Part shown: piece after piece, positions 63,941 to 64,000 of the stretch
Layout: each line of letters opens with the position of its first letter
Numbering within the stretch: the stretch's first letter is position 1
Assembly (NCBI RefSeq): GCF_016598475.1
Contig: NZ_JAEMUX010000006.1
Location: forward strand, 1-64,000
Origin: Streptomyces adelaidensis
GTDB taxonomy: Bacteria; Actinomycetota; Actinomycetes; Streptomycetales; Streptomycetaceae
DNA length: 64,000 nucleotides
Reading direction: 5' to 3'
Translations under genes and position numbers: made by a program
The notes under the pieces: model-generated
The model's input: only the letters and a program-made list of their open reading frames with translations
Databases searched by the model: none
What the model was told of the DNA's origin: nothing

Positions 63941-64000
63941 ATGGCGGTCTTCGGACAGCGAGAGTGGTGGAGGCGGCTCACGGCGCGCCGCACCGTTCCT
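63941..64000 (+). CDS. Start of a further gene, cut by the window end
   Basis: GGGAGGG precedes an ATG at 63941 and an open frame of 20 codons (MAVFGQREWWRRLTARRTVP) runs to the edge. DUF5753/XRE genes often precede a small DUF397 gene, but this start does not look like DUF397. Product unknown. Confidence 0.45.
   Translation, partial: MAVFGQREWWRRLTARRTVP

Overview
The window is high-GC actinobacterial chromosome DNA and almost certainly Streptomyces. The evidence is a ChpE-type chaplin gene, a small nucleoid protein gene I recognise as gbn, an Asp23/AmaP envelope cluster, GTG and TTG starts, tight ATGA/GTGA overlaps, PHO-box control of a Pit transporter, a DUF5753/XRE regulator, and near absence of TTA codons. 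From memory, the gene order follows the S. coelicolor core between about SCO1796 and SCO1847. I see no rRNA, tRNA, IS element, prophage or CRISPR, so this is conserved core chromosome rather than a genomic island.

Layout. 0-6.3 kb: SPFH and NfeD proteins, an ABC ATPase, a chaplin-like gene broken by a frameshift, chpE, and a GAF histidine kinase with its NarL-type regulator. 6.5-16 kb: SDR plus queA, a secreted SLT-fold protein with a structured leader, an FHA-ABC transporter, a very hydrophobic streptophobe-like membrane protein carrying the only in-frame TTA codon I found, serB and a SixA-type phosphatase. 16-25.5 kb: CynX-type MFS transporter with a 38-aa companion and a divergent FCD-GntR regulator over a palindromic operator, then fabG-fabI, tldD-tldE and tyrS. 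25.5-30.3 kb: small membrane proteins, moaA, and a DUF485-actP acetate permease operon. 30.5-39.7 kb: two tandem secreted subtilases, a rearranged family III CoA-transferase, a CopD-like protein, a frameshifted YhhN gene, a sterol-desaturase-like hydroxylase, an exonuclease-BRCT protein and a zinc-ribbon protein. 39.7-49.5 kb: SURF1, cstA-ybdD, a sodium:solute symporter coupled to a sigma factor and a membrane protein, GH15 and an SDR. 49.6-52.8 kb: the Asp23/AmaP cluster. 52.8-64 kb: enoyl-CoA hydratase, gbn, an ABC-F protein behind a possible 7-codon leader ORF, metabolic enzymes, a GH25 lysozyme, pitH2 behind a PHO box, and an XRE regulator behind a palindrome.

Themes. Several units act at the cell surface: chaplins, FHA-ABC, SLT and GH25 proteins, subtilases and the Asp23 cluster. 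Carbon uptake units (actP, cstA, the second symporter) sit beside central metabolism (fab genes, serB, moaA). The most useful second-look items are the two single-base frameshifts, the 86-bp duplication between tldD and tldE that keeps translational coupling, the GATC cluster next to gbn, the leader ORF before the ABC-F gene, the two-lobed Asp23-like protein, and several palindromic operators. Family names come from reading the translations; no database search was run.
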